Shown here in pieces: positions 1 to 8,708 of a stretch of DNA of 64,000 bases. The position numbers and the translations under genes were made by a program. Numbering within the stretch: the first letter of the stretch is position 1; each line of letters opens with the position of its first letter. The DNA comes from a virus: IMG/VR virus record IMGVR_UViG_3300025810_000004, positions 62,001-126,000 of that record. One strand, written 5' to 3'. The notes beneath the pieces are model-generated. The model was not told the origin of the DNA and made no database searches. It saw only the letters and a list, made by a program, of their open reading frames with translations.

Positions 1-2
1 TT

Positions 3-701
3 GCAGGGGTCAAAGATCGAATTGACGAAGCCTTTGCGGTCATGACCGAGAAGGCAGAACTTCGTGGTACTTCCAATCTTGACGACCAGGGAGTCCACGG
101 TGTCTTGGGTCGCATGATCCACGACAAGGGTGTTCGCATCAGACGCTGGCTGGAGACTGGTGAAGAGGACTTCGAAGCTGTCCGCGACGACGTTCTCGAC
201 ACCATCAACTACGCCGCCATCGCGTTGTTCATGGGTGACACCAATCGAGGGGCTGGTCCCGGTCCCTCGATTGGCAATCCCCTCGTCACCCACGGCGAGT
301 TCGAAAGAGCCCACGAAACCGACGCTGGCTGGGACGTGTACACCAGCGAAGACGTCGTGGTTCCTCCCCACACCCACTCCAACGTTCCCAGCGGCACCCG
401 CATGGTCCCGCCCCCCGGAACGTGGCTGTTCCTCGTGGGGCGCAGCAGCACGTGGTCGAAGCACAAGCTGATGGTCATTCCCGGTGTCATCGACGCCGGG
501 TACTCCGGTGAGCTGTTCGCCATGGTCCACAACCCCACCGACCAGCCCGTCACCCTCCCCAAGGGGTCGCGGGTCGTGCAGGCCATCCCCATCCCCATCC
601 CGGCTCTCAAGGTCGTGGCTGGCTCGATGGAGGACGTTCATGCTGCCGCTGAGCGGTACGGAGACCGTGGCTCCAAGGGGTTTGGTTCCTCAGGAACCTG
701 A
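3..701 (+). CDS. dut: DUF1599 (Nmad1-like) domain fused to dUTPase, 5' partial
   Basis: The frame is open from the first bases of the window, so the true start lies upstream; codons before the internal ATG at 42 appear to continue the same domain. The first ~85 visible residues resemble DUF1599, a nucleotide-modification-associated domain, ending in DTINYAAIAL. The rest is a homotrimer-type dUTPase, which converts dUTP to dUMP and pyrophosphate: motif 1 DAGWDVYTSEDVVVPP, motif 2 GRSST, motif 3 GVIDAGYSGEL, motif 4 KGSRVVQAIP and motif 5 RGSKGFGSSG are all present in order. It lies upstream of a tagged protein and an IMP dehydrogenase, suggesting a nucleotide-pool role. The fusion order is seen directly; the function of the N-terminal domain is inferred. 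Confidence 0.88.
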   Translation, partial: AGVKDRIDEAFAVMTEKAELRGTSNLDDQGVHGVLGRMIHDKGVRIRRWLETGEEDFEAVRDDVLDTINYAAIALFMGDTNRGAGPGPSIGNPLVTHGEFERAHETDAGWDVYTSEDVVVPPHTHSNVPSGTRMVPPPGTWLFLVGRSSTWSKHKLMVIPGVIDAGYSGELFAMVHNPTDQPVTLPKGSRVVQAIPIPIPALKVVAGSMEDVHAAAERYGDRGSKGFGSSGT

Positions 702-711
702 ATGACCTTTT

Positions 712-730
712 CGTTAGGGTTTTTTATAGT
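712..730 (+). promoter_or_regulatory. putative late-type promoter (CGTTAG...TATAGT)
   Basis: A CGTTAGGG element is followed by a T-run and TATAGT just before the leader hairpin of the next gene. Nearly the same arrangement precedes the related genes at 19144 and 19715. It resembles T4-like late promoters (TATA-type -10 without a -35), but this is inference from recurrence. Confidence 0.5.
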
Positions 731-731
731 C

Positions 732-759
732 CCGGTTGGGTGTTCTTTCATCCAACCGG
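732..759 (+). promoter_or_regulatory. leader hairpin overlapping the ribosome binding site
   Basis: A perfect 8-bp stem (CCGGTTGG at 732-739, CCAACCGG at 752-759) with a 12-nt loop lies 10 nt before the start codon at 770. The likely Shine-Dalgarno GGAG begins inside the 3' arm. The stem could therefore modulate translation. The same hairpin recurs at 19106-19133, and a longer version at 19676-19708. Confidence 0.55.
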
Positions 760-769
760 AGAAATAAGT

Positions 770-1369
770 ATGAAGAATCTCACTGCTTCCGATCGCAAGG
801 TCCTCATTCGACTCGCTTCTTCGCTCCCGAAGGGAGACAAGTCGCGCAGGACTATCTTGTCTGGTCTCAGCAAAGTCGCAGCCAAGAAGGTCGTTCTTGA
901 GGGCCTGGACCCCCGCACCCACAAGGAAATACTGGATGCAATTGGCAAGGTGAAGCGGGTCCTTGGGGACTCTGAGTTCGTTGCCTACAACGACATCTGG
1001 TCCGGCAAGTTCCTTGATGAAGCTTCCCCAACCCGCTATGTGGAGAAGGAACAGGAAGAGTACAACCAGTCAGCCGGGTTCGGCTTGATAGGCTCTATCC
1101 TTCCCCTTCTCAGGGGTTCTGCCAGAAAAGAGGTTGAGGAGGCCCTTAGGTCACAGGGTGTTGCTGTTGTCAGCACCAAGAGTGCTCTGGAATTGGCCAA
1201 GAGCGGGCACGAAGGCGGAGGTGGCTGGAGGTGGGAAGACACCACAGCCACCTGGGGAGACTTGTGGAGACTCGTCAAAGGTAAAGCTGTAGACGCTGTG
1301 GCTGTGTCCAAGTTGGTCGGCAAGCTTGAGGACGAGTATGAGGACGAGGACGAAGACGAGGATTGGTAG
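770..1369 (+). CDS. tagged phage protein with acidic C-terminus, unknown function
   Basis: I choose the ATG at 770 after the leader hairpin because the first ~33 residues then match the N-terminal tag shared by seven proteins here (core LTASDRK, LIRLAS, KG, RR, IL, GL). The remaining ~165 residues are unique and end in an Asp/Glu-rich tail. No catalytic motif or membrane segment is evident. The tag DNA and leader are identical over 115 bp to those at 19106-19220, implying recent duplication or gene conversion. The tag could be a virion-targeting or propeptide sequence; that is inference. Confidence 0.75.
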   Translation: MKNLTASDRKVLIRLASSLPKGDKSRRTILSGLSKVAAKKVVLEGLDPRTHKEILDAIGKVKRVLGDSEFVAYNDIWSGKFLDEASPTRYVEKEQEEYNQSAGFGLIGSILPLLRGSARKEVEEALRSQGVAVVSTKSALELAKSGHEGGGGWRWEDTTATWGDLWRLVKGKAVDAVAVSKLVGKLEDEYEDEDEDEDW

Positions 1370-1411
1370 AAGGGGTACGGTATCTCCAACACCCACTAGG
1401 AGGTACCCACA

Positions 1412-2464
1412 ATGAAGCTCCGTTCCAACACCCCCGCCCTCACATACGACGACGTTCTTCTCGTCCCGGCTCATTCGAGGTGTCTGCCAAACGAGGTGGA
1501 CACCTCGGTGCGTCTTGGGGGTCTGGACCTCAGAATCCCTATTCTTTCCTCCGCCATGGACACGGTCACTGAGTCCACGATGGCTATCGCCCTTGCTGAG
1601 GAAGGGGGACTGGGGGTCATCCACAAGAATCTGTCTGTCGAGGAGCAGGTTCGTCAGGTTTCCGAGGTCAAGTCCAAGGGGCTTCTGGTCGGTGCCGCAG
1701 TTGGGATCGGGGAATCTGGTCTGAGCCGTGCCCACGCCCTTGTGGAAGCTGGCGTCGACCTCCTCTGTGTGGACACAGCGCATGGGCACTCAGAAGGCGT
1801 TCTCCGTGCCGTTTCCTTGGCCAGAAAGGCTTTCCCCGGCATGAATATCCTGGCTGGGTCCGTGGCCACACGGGAGGGCGCGGAAGCGGTCGCGAAGGCG
1901 GGTGCTAATATCCTCAAAGTCGGGATAGGTCCGGGCTCCATATGTACCACCAGGGTTGTGTCTGGGGTGGGTTTCCCGCAGCTTTCCGCCATAGACGAAG
2001 CTTTTGATTTCTGCTTCAACAACGACGTCGATATAGTCGCAGATGGTGGTATCAAAGTTTCCGGCGACATAGCCAAGGCAATAGGCGTCGGAGCCACTGT
2101 GGTCATGGTGGGTTCTCTCCTGTCTGGTACCGACGAGTCACCCGGCGAGGTGTTTGAACACGGGGGTCGGAAGTACAAGACCTATCGGGGTATGGGCTCC
2201 ATAGACGCCATGAAGGCTGGGTCCTCTGACAGGTATTTCCAGGACAACACCAAGAAGCTTGTGGCCGAAGGTATCAAGTCTCGTGTCCCCTACAAGGGCT
2301 CTGTTCGGGACATCGTGTACCAGCTCGTCGGTGGCTTGCGTTCCGCCATGGGTTACACCGGACACCCCAACCTCAGCACCATGATCGGCAACTGCGAGTT
2401 TGTCCGCATAACCAGCAGCGGGATCGTGGAGAGTCGCCCCCACAGCGTCGAGCAGGTTGACTGA
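1412..2464 (+). CDS. guaB: IMP dehydrogenase lacking the CBS module
   Basis: This enzyme would oxidise IMP to XMP with NAD+, the committed step of guanine nucleotide synthesis. The 350-residue protein has the catalytic loop GIGPGSICTT with Cys near residue 178, then GVGFPQ, the YRGMGS phosphate-binding segment, the flap Arg-Tyr pair in SSDRYF (about 273-274) and VPYKG. These favour IMPDH over GMP reductase. It is ~130 residues shorter than cellular enzymes because HKNLSVEEQV leads straight into the second half of the barrel, with no CBS (Bateman) pair, so adenine/guanine nucleotide feedback through CBS domains should be absent. A strong AGGAGGT site precedes the ATG. Confidence 0.93.
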   Translation: MKLRSNTPALTYDDVLLVPAHSRCLPNEVDTSVRLGGLDLRIPILSSAMDTVTESTMAIALAEEGGLGVIHKNLSVEEQVRQVSEVKSKGLLVGAAVGIGESGLSRAHALVEAGVDLLCVDTAHGHSEGVLRAVSLARKAFPGMNILAGSVATREGAEAVAKAGANILKVGIGPGSICTTRVVSGVGFPQLSAIDEAFDFCFNNDVDIVADGGIKVSGDIAKAIGVGATVVMVGSLLSGTDESPGEVFEHGGRKYKTYRGMGSIDAMKAGSSDRYFQDNTKKLVAEGIKSRVPYKGSVRDIVYQLVGGLRSAMGYTGHPNLSTMIGNCEFVRITSSGIVESRPHSVEQVD

Positions 2465-2477
2465 TTTCTCGTTGAAG

Positions 2478-2546
2478 ATGGAGGTGTTCCCCGTGGAACG
2501 GGATCCCTACGAAATCAGCGTGACCATTTCCGCAAAGGTCCGCTGA
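2478..2546 (+). CDS. possible 22-residue peptide
   Basis: A short frame starting at ATG 2478 directly follows guaB and encodes an acidic/polar 22-residue peptide. An in-frame TTG at 2472 is an alternative start. The ribosome site is weak and no homologue is recognised, so it may be chance. Confidence 0.3.
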   Translation: MEVFPVERDPYEISVTISAKVR

Positions 2547-2555
2547 ACTGCTCCA

Positions 2556-2570
2556 GACTGTATAAGAGGA
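2556..2570 (+). promoter_or_regulatory. putative TATA-type promoter
   Basis: CTGTATAAGAGG lies ~30 nt before the start of the next gene. The same TGTATAAG string occurs upstream of the minus-strand gene starting at 34617. Assigned by recurrence only. Confidence 0.4.
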
Positions 2571-2598
2571 TGCCCCCGTAACCCATTGGAGCACTCTC

Positions 2599-3114
2599 AT
2601 GAGCGTGGTATTTCCTGAGTCATCGGACCCTATGTCTTGGGTCACCAAGGATGGTCGAGTCCACAACATCTCGAAGATGGAGGACCGCCACATCCACAAG
2701 GCATTGAAGCACCTGTACTCTCTTTCTGAGTCCGACGTCAGACAGGGTCTTCACCGTATGGTCAACGACCTCGAAAAGGAACACGGTGGTCCCACCGTGT
2801 TCTCCATGCGGCTCCATAAGGTTGCCTCCTTCGGCTCCCTTCGTGAGGCCAGAGTCTCCTACACCCCCCAGCTTCCCCACCTGGAAGCCGAAGCTGAACT
2901 GAGGAACATTGGTGGGTGGAGGTACCTCGTGTCCGACTCTCAGGTGCACAAGTCTCTGGGGGAGGTGCTTGGCGGCGCGGCCAACATCGTGAAGACCTAC
3001 AAGTCCCTGGGCCACAACCCCAACGTTCCCATCAAGGCAGAGATCGAGAGCATCGTGAACGCAGTCGAACTCCTGGAGAAGGCTGGGTACCGATTTGAGT
3101 CCTACCCCCGTTAG
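2599..3114 (+). CDS. hypothetical protein, 171 aa
   Basis: An ATG preceded by a GGAG site starts a soluble mixed alpha/beta protein rich in charged residues. No family motif, signal peptide or membrane segment is seen. It is a stand-alone gene behind its own TATA-type element, and its stop lies 3 nt from the stop of the convergent gene at 3118. Function unknown. Confidence 0.8.
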   Translation: MSVVFPESSDPMSWVTKDGRVHNISKMEDRHIHKALKHLYSLSESDVRQGLHRMVNDLEKEHGGPTVFSMRLHKVASFGSLREARVSYTPQLPHLEAEAELRNIGGWRYLVSDSQVHKSLGEVLGGAANIVKTYKSLGHNPNVPIKAEIESIVNAVELLEKAGYRFESYPR

Positions 3115-3117
3115 GAT

Positions 3118-3885
3118 TCACTCCTCGTCGGAAAAATCGATCACCCTTTTGGAAGCGTGTACCACGCACCGCTCCGGTCCATCGTGGTAGTATCGGCAGT
3201 TGTTCCCCAGACCACCTATGTACAGTCCGGTGGCTGGGTCGCAGCACAGACCGGGCCAACCCTCGTTGTGTTTTGTCGGCTTTCTTCTCATGGCTTCCGG
3301 AACTGGTTCGTAGAGCCCTCTGACCTTCCAATTCACGCCGAGGTGGGCTCGCCGCTTCCGGTTGACCATATTTGGGTTGAGCCTCCAAGCGTCCAGGGTG
3401 GCCTCCCTCAGGGCTTGGCAACAATATTCTTCGGCTCTGGCCTCCACCTGCAGTGGGCTGTCCTCGGTTATTCCGTGGTGCTTGTAATTGGTGTGTCCGC
3501 ATTTGAACACGGTCGGGAGTCCGAAGTCGCAGTCCGGGGACAATTCCACCCCCTGGTCTTCAGAGATTTCGATGTCTTCCGATGTCCCCGATGAGATGGG
3601 AGATGTCATGACTTGGGCCGCCGGACGGCCTTTGGTGCTCTTGGGGCTTTTCTTGACCTTGGTAGACTTCTTCTTGACCTTGGTAGACTTCTTCTTGACC
3701 TTGGTAGACTTCTTCTTGACTTTCTTGTCGGTTCTACCACTCAGGTCTTCCGGTACCCTCAAGTCATTCGAATTCGGCGAATTCAGAACTTGAGAGAATT
3801 CCTTCGAGGTCATTTCCAATTCGGGACTGGGCTTGGCGGGCTTCTTCTTCACCCACCCTTCTATCAGAGAATTTACGTTCCTCAT
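3118..3885 (-). CDS. Lys-rich repeat protein with a Cys/His-rich C-terminal domain
   Basis: The 255-residue protein has a polar N-terminus, then a basic repeat (unit KKKSTKV about three times, residues ~56-80), then a C-terminal half rich in Cys and His (FKCGHTNYKHHG, CCQAL, LCCD, NNCRYYH, RCVVH). The spacing suggests one or two zinc sites, but I recognise no named finger family. The basic repeat suggests nucleic-acid or polyanion binding. Transcribed opposite to its neighbours. Function unknown. Confidence 0.72.
   Translation of the reverse strand: MRNVNSLIEGWVKKKPAKPSPELEMTSKEFSQVLNSPNSNDLRVPEDLSGRTDKKVKKKSTKVKKKSTKVKKKSTKVKKSPKSTKGRPAAQVMTSPISSGTSEDIEISEDQGVELSPDCDFGLPTVFKCGHTNYKHHGITEDSPLQVEARAEEYCCQALREATLDAWRLNPNMVNRKRRAHLGVNWKVRGLYEPVPEAMRRKPTKHNEGWPGLCCDPATGLYIGGLGNNCRYYHDGPERCVVHASKRVIDFSDEE
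3653..3715 (-). repeat. three perfect 21-bp tandem repeats
   Basis: Three identical 21-bp units (3653-3673, 3674-3694, 3695-3715), with a partial fourth after 3715, encode the KKKSTKV repeats of the overlapping gene. Perfect identity at synonymous positions suggests recent expansion by slippage. Confidence 0.9.
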
Positions 3886-3895
3886 GTTCTTCCAG

Positions 3896-3914
3896 CGTTA
3901 GGTGAGTTATACGG
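3896..3914 (+). promoter_or_regulatory. putative late-type promoter (CGTTAG...TTATACGG)
   Basis: CGTTAGGTGAG followed by TTATACGG lies in the divergent gap, 20-40 nt before the preferred TTG start at 3935. TTATACGG also occurs before 46568 and 50268. Confidence 0.45.
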
Positions 3915-3934
3915 CTCTTAGTTTAGAGGTGGAA

Positions 3935-5086
3935 TTGAGTAAAGAAATACAAATAGGGTTTCCCTGCCCTCACCTTGTGGTTGAGGAACCAGTTTCCCTG
4001 GGGAGCGACCGTCGGTCACTCGATACCAGAGCCCCTGTGTCCAATTCCAACACAGTCAGGGTCTTGGTAAACGACTCTTTCTATGTCCCTCCTTCCGGTC
4101 TCTATAACCAAGCTACCCTGTACAGTCCGGAGGGGCCTTTCAGGATAAGACCCTGCCTGGGCCTCGCTGGTCCGGATGCCAACCTGTTCACGGTCACCAC
4201 CAGCGCTGGCGAGGTCACGGTCAGGCTCCCCACCGGGGACCGGGTGTCTGTGACGAGGATAGTGGAATTCCTGAAGCTGAAGTTGGACGGGTTCTGCCTG
4301 GTCAGAGTATCCGACAACAAGTTCACCCTTTCCGACCCCTACGAAGCTGGCCGGGGGTCTTTTGTGAGGGTGGGGGGTGAGGCTTCCGACACACTCAGAT
4401 TCTCCCAGAAGATGGCCAGAGGGAAGGAGCTGTACCCCGCTTGGAACCTGGAGTCGAGAGACGAGGTTTTCCCCGCTTCCACCATAGGCAGGGTGGTCAT
4501 AGTCAAGGCTCGATACCCCAAATTCGTGTCTCCCATCAGGGGGAACCCCACGTTCAAGGTCACCTATTCTGCCATGCCGGAAAGGTGTCCGAGGTGCCAA
4601 GCCACATATGTGGAGAATGACTACAGGTTCAACCCGTCCGGGGAATTGCTGACCATAGTGAACGAGAATCTGCTCCAGCAGGTTTGTCTCAAGGCTATAC
4701 TCACCGTTCGGGGGTCCAATCCCTTCCACCCTGGGTATGGTTCAAGGATAATGGAACGGGTGGGGTCAAAGTCCGTTCGGGCCGTGGCCGCAAGGATAAG
4801 AGAAGATGTGGTGAACGCCCTGAACACAGTCCAAGAGCTGCAGAGGAAGCAGGGGGCCTTCCAGCAGGTCACCAACAAGGAGCGGCTGTATAGGGTGGTG
4901 ACTGTGGACGTCAAGCCGGGTCCGGACCCCACTGTCTTCAACATATCGGTAGTAGTTACCAACGGTTCCGGTTCCCCCGTCAGAACCACTGTGATCTATA
5001 CAGCGCCTGGTGCCGTGGCCCTCGCAGGCTCCAACGGCCAGTCCCTGGGGAAACAGCCAACCCGTGTGATACTGGGTGAGTCATGA
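3935..5086 (+). CDS. baseplate wedge protein with gp25-like C-terminal region
   Basis: I prefer the TTG at 3935, which has AGAGGTGG just upstream, over the in-frame GTG at 3902, which would lie inside the promoter-like element. The protein has a beta-rich N-terminal half, a CPRC knuckle near residue 220, and a C-terminal segment with GSNPFHPGYGSRIMERVGSK followed by a helix and strands, resembling the gp25/GPW fold that joins wedge to inner baseplate in contractile tails. It overlaps the baseplate-J gene by 4 nt (ATGA), the usual gp25-gp6/J order. Fusion of a long N-terminal part to the gp25-like part is unusual. Confidence 0.7.
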   Translation: MSKEIQIGFPCPHLVVEEPVSLGSDRRSLDTRAPVSNSNTVRVLVNDSFYVPPSGLYNQATLYSPEGPFRIRPCLGLAGPDANLFTVTTSAGEVTVRLPTGDRVSVTRIVEFLKLKLDGFCLVRVSDNKFTLSDPYEAGRGSFVRVGGEASDTLRFSQKMARGKELYPAWNLESRDEVFPASTIGRVVIVKARYPKFVSPIRGNPTFKVTYSAMPERCPRCQATYVENDYRFNPSGELLTIVNENLLQQVCLKAILTVRGSNPFHPGYGSRIMERVGSKSVRAVAARIREDVVNALNTVQELQRKQGAFQQVTNKERLYRVVTVDVKPGPDPTVFNISVVVTNGSGSPVRTTVIYTAPGAVALAGSNGQSLGKQPTRVILGES

Positions 5087-8000
5087 GCGTCGCTATCAAG
5101 GGACCCGACGGGGTTTCCTACCAGGAATTGTTCTATTCCACGAATCTACAGGCTGTCTTCCTGAGCGGGAGCATACCCTCCTCCGCCGTGGAAGTGCAGG
5201 TAGACTTCAACGACTCAGGGTACAACTCCTATCAAGGTCTTGTGCGGTGGGGGGACGGAACCTGGACCTTCCCGGACCCCTCCTACGAGCCCGATGGTAT
5301 AGCGCTTTCTGTGGGAGTCAACTCCTTCAAGATCCGTGCTATCCTCCCCAATGGGTCGGTGACTCCCCCCGCCACGGCCAGTATAAGGTTCCTTGACAAT
5401 TCCGGAGCAGTGGCCAACTCCCCCACCTCCGTGTCTGTGGAGCAGAACAACAACTCTGTCTCCATCAACGTGGAACCCCCCGATGACCCCAACGGGTACC
5501 TTCGGGGCATAAACTTCTACGCCTCCACTTTTCCTGGGGGTGGGAGTTCTGGGTACTTCCGAATAAACGTCAACACGGTTTCCACTTCCAGCACCATCCA
5601 GAAGACCTCCCAGTTCGCCAATTCCCAGTTTGACGTTACGGTCAAGGCGGATGCCAACGGCAATCACGTTGCCGACCCCATGTACTTCAGGGTGGCGGGG
5701 TCACAAGAGGACTCAGACGAGGTTCTCCTTCAATCTGACTTCTCCGAGAAGTACGAAATACCAGAGTCTGCTGTTTCCATAAGGTACGTTTCTCAGCTCG
5801 AAGAGATCCGCACGGTCGAGGTCTTCAGCTTTGACCACAACCGCAGTTTCGGCCCCACCTCTGTCGTCCCAACCGTTGGCGTATCCGAATTCCGGTCTCT
5901 CTCAAACACCGAGCCTCTGTACTACGTGGCGACTGCAGTCTTCTACGACCCCATCCAGAAGCTCGAATACGAGTCTGCCTTTTCGGCTGAGGTCGTTGCC
6001 CATCCCGCGACGGTCACCCGCCTCCTCGGTTCGATAGGCACCGCTTCCAGGCAGGATATACTCCAGCAGTTCGTCACTGCCATATTCCGGAGCAACCCTC
6101 AGGTCAAGGTGGAGGTGGGGTCAGTCCTTCGCGACACGGTCATAGACCCCTTCACCTCCGAGTCTGAGAAGCTCCGGTTCATATTGGACTTCTACAACCG
6201 GGCCAGAACCCCGGCCCTTCTCCTTCAGATAGACGACCCCGACGGTTCCGGAACCAGCGTCCCCGTTTCCCAGAGCACCTACAAATCGGGACTGAAGTCC
6301 GCGTTGTACTTCGACACCGATTCCCAGGTGCAGGACCTCATAGACTCGGCTTTCGAGTCTTACGCCTCAAACTTCGGTGTCACCCGCAAGGCTGGGGTCT
6401 CGGCCAGAGGTGAAGTCACCTTCTTCACCTCCACCAGACCCCAGACCACGGTTTCCATACCTATAGGAACTCAGGTTTCCGGTGGGGGCCAGACCTTTTC
6501 CGTCACCCAGAACGTTTCCATACCCGTGGGGCAGCTGGCTTCCTATTATGACCCGGTTTCTGGGTTCTACAAGGTGAACGCCCCCATCCGGTCTGTAGAA
6601 GTCGGAACTCAGACCAACCTGGGTGCTGGTCAGATAAACAAGATCCTGTCCAACGTGGGCTCCAAAATTCGCGTCACGAATTCCGCCTCTACCTTTGGGG
6701 GTCAGGAAGGGGAGAGCAACCTTTCCCTCACCACCAGAGTGCAGAACCGACTGTCCTCTGTGGACTCAGGCACCAAGCAAGGGTACCAGCAGTCTGCTGC
6801 GAACACCCCCGGTGTCATAAAGTCAGGTGTCGTGGCGGCTGGGGACCCACTCATGCAGCGGGACCTCGACCAGACGGGGACCCATAGGGGTGGGAAGGTG
6901 GACGTTTGGGTGCAGGGAACCAACCTCACCACGGTCACCGATTCCTTCGCCTTCACGTTTGAGATCAAGTCGGACGTTCAATTCGAGGTTCTGGATACCG
7001 CCTCTTTGACGTTCAGGGCCATAGACTCCGACCTGTCCGAGTTTGACCCCATCATTGAAATGCTGGACAACTCCGTTATAGGCTATGAGTTCGTAAACGC
7101 CTCCACCGGGCAGGCTTTCGATTTGCAGGGAGTCAAGATAGTCTCCTACAACACCATAGAGTTGGACACTAGTTTGGTCCAACCGTCTGTGGACCTCACG
7201 GACGTGGTGTTGGGTTCTTATCGGAAACGCACTGGCACGGATTTCGTCTTCGTCAGACAGCCCGTCTTTGGGGTCACCTCCCTTGAAGGAGCTGTAAGCG
7301 GCGACATTCCCAGCTCGGCGTACACTCTCGTTCATCCCAATGCCCCCTTGTCTTACGGCAGGTCTATCCTGGCTGGGGACTTCTTGTCGGTGGTCGGGTA
7401 CACAGACGACAGCGGAAACTCCGTCCCCAGTGGTGACACGAATTCCGTGACGGACGAGCAGCACGTTCTGGTGGGTCAGTACCCGGAGTTTCTGGACAGC
7501 CTGGGGACCAACTTCCTCACCATAGTGGTGAAAAGCTCCGATGGCCTCACCACCTATGCTGGACCACTCGATCCGGGTGGCGCTCCCGACTACCAGATAA
7601 CCCTCGGTACCCAGACCACTGCGGTGAGCATAACCAGAACGGATTCAAGTTCCATACCGAGTGGGGCGATAGTTCTCGTATCGTACGAACACGACGAGAA
7701 TTTCACCGTGACCTACACCACCAACCTGATAGTCAAAACCACCCAGGACTCCATAGACCAGACCAAACACGCTACTGCAGATGTCCTTGTGAAGGAGGCA
7801 GTTCCCATTCCCATAGACGTGGAAGCCACCATACTTCTGTCTCCGGGCGTGGATACCGGGGTGGCTGACACCTCGCTCAGAACAAACCTCAACAACTTCT
7901 TCGGCCAGCTTCGGTTGGGGGACCCAGTAAGGCAGTCGGACATCATAAACGTCATCGAGGGAACCAGTGGCGTTTCATACGTGGTCGTTCCCCTCACAAA

Positions 8001-8538
8001 GATGGTCCGTCAGGAAGGCAGCACCGTCGTCAGGGAGCAACTGTCGACCGATACAGCTGCGGAAAGCACCCTTCTCACGGGGTTGGTGGCTTCGGCTTCT
8101 TCTGTGTTTATCCTCAACCAGGAGTTCTCCGCCGCAACCGTTGACGGCGGGGGTCAGGAAGGGGACTTCAAGGCGGTATTCCAAGACGATTTGGAGCTAG
8201 AACTTTTGCCCTCCTCCTCCACTCTTCAGTCCCTCGCTTTGGGTCCCGGTTACGCCTTCATTATTGGTGAAAAGGGTATGTCTATACCGGGATTTTCGGA
8301 TGACGCCACCCTCGAAGCTGAGGGGTATACCACCGAGTCTGCCAAATCCTCCCGCAGAAAAGAAATAACTGCCAACAGGGCTGTGGTTTCCGTCGCGGTT
8401 GGGGACTCCCCCGTCAACCACGAGTATTCGGTCACCTACATCGTGGGGAACGACACTGGCTCAAAGAACATAGACCCAGGCGGGGCCGAATTCTGTCAGG
8501 TGGGAACCCTGACCCTGACCTACGACGAGGACTCCTGA
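5083..8538 (+). CDS. baseplate J-like (gp6-type) wedge protein, large form
   Basis: A 1151-residue baseplate protein. Residues ~90-310 look like immunoglobulin/fibronectin-type beta modules. The middle contains the baseplate-J core, including GGQEGESNLSLTTRVQNRL and GTKQGYQQSAANTPGV, and the C-terminal part has the typical LRTNLNNFFGQLRLGD and VRQSDIINVIEGTSGV. Baseplate J proteins form the wedge ring of contractile tails. The protein is about twice the usual length because of the extra modules. It starts in an ATGA overlap with the gp25-like gene. Confidence 0.87.
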   Translation: MSVAIKGPDGVSYQELFYSTNLQAVFLSGSIPSSAVEVQVDFNDSGYNSYQGLVRWGDGTWTFPDPSYEPDGIALSVGVNSFKIRAILPNGSVTPPATASIRFLDNSGAVANSPTSVSVEQNNNSVSINVEPPDDPNGYLRGINFYASTFPGGGSSGYFRINVNTVSTSSTIQKTSQFANSQFDVTVKADANGNHVADPMYFRVAGSQEDSDEVLLQSDFSEKYEIPESAVSIRYVSQLEEIRTVEVFSFDHNRSFGPTSVVPTVGVSEFRSLSNTEPLYYVATAVFYDPIQKLEYESAFSAEVVAHPATVTRLLGSIGTASRQDILQQFVTAIFRSNPQVKVEVGSVLRDTVIDPFTSESEKLRFILDFYNRARTPALLLQIDDPDGSGTSVPVSQSTYKSGLKSALYFDTDSQVQDLIDSAFESYASNFGVTRKAGVSARGEVTFFTSTRPQTTVSIPIGTQVSGGGQTFSVTQNVSIPVGQLASYYDPVSGFYKVNAPIRSVEVGTQTNLGAGQINKILSNVGSKIRVTNSASTFGGQEGESNLSLTTRVQNRLSSVDSGTKQGYQQSAANTPGVIKSGVVAAGDPLMQRDLDQTGTHRGGKVDVWVQGTNLTTVTDSFAFTFEIKSDVQFEVLDTASLTFRAIDSDLSEFDPIIEMLDNSVIGYEFVNASTGQAFDLQGVKIVSYNTIELDTSLVQPSVDLTDVVLGSYRKRTGTDFVFVRQPVFGVTSLEGAVSGDIPSSAYTLVHPNAPLSYGRSILAGDFLSVVGYTDDSGNSVPSGDTNSVTDEQHVLVGQYPEFLDSLGTNFLTIVVKSSDGLTTYAGPLDPGGAPDYQITLGTQTTAVSITRTDSSSIPSGAIVLVSYEHDENFTVTYTTNLIVKTTQDSIDQTKHATADVLVKEAVPIPIDVEATILLSPGVDTGVADTSLRTNLNNFFGQLRLGDPVRQSDIINVIEGTSGVSYVVVPLTKMVRQEGSTVVREQLSTDTAAESTLLTGLVASASSVFILNQEFSAATVDGGGQEGDFKAVFQDDLELELLPSSSTLQSLALGPGYAFIIGEKGMSIPGFSDDATLEAEGYTTESAKSSRRKEITANRAVVSVAVGDSPVNHEYSVTYIVGNDTGSKNIDPGGAEFCQVGTLTLTYDEDS

Positions 8539-8540
8539 TT

Positions 8541-8708
8541 GTGGCTTCCTTTGATATGGCATGTTTGGTCTGCTACAACCTCATATCACATGGGCTCCGC
8601 AAGAGCGAGATCGCCGCTGCGATGAACGAACCCCCCGACTTCGTTTCCAAGGTGATGCGGGCCATCCGAAAGGTCGCCGCCGATTGGCGGGATCATGTCG
8701 GCATCTGA
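8541..8708 (+). CDS. small helix-turn-helix-like protein, 55 aa
   Basis: A GTG start 2 nt after the baseplate-J stop, with GAGGA upstream, opens a 55-residue frame. The segment LRKSEIAAAMNEPPDFVSKV looks like a helix-turn-helix, so DNA binding is possible. Its end overlaps the start of the next gene, as expected in this packed cluster. It switches from the ATA/AGG-rich codon style of the baseplate gene to a GC-rich style. Confidence 0.6.
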   Translation: MASFDMACLVCYNLISHGLRKSEIAAAMNEPPDFVSKVMRAIRKVAADWRDHVGI

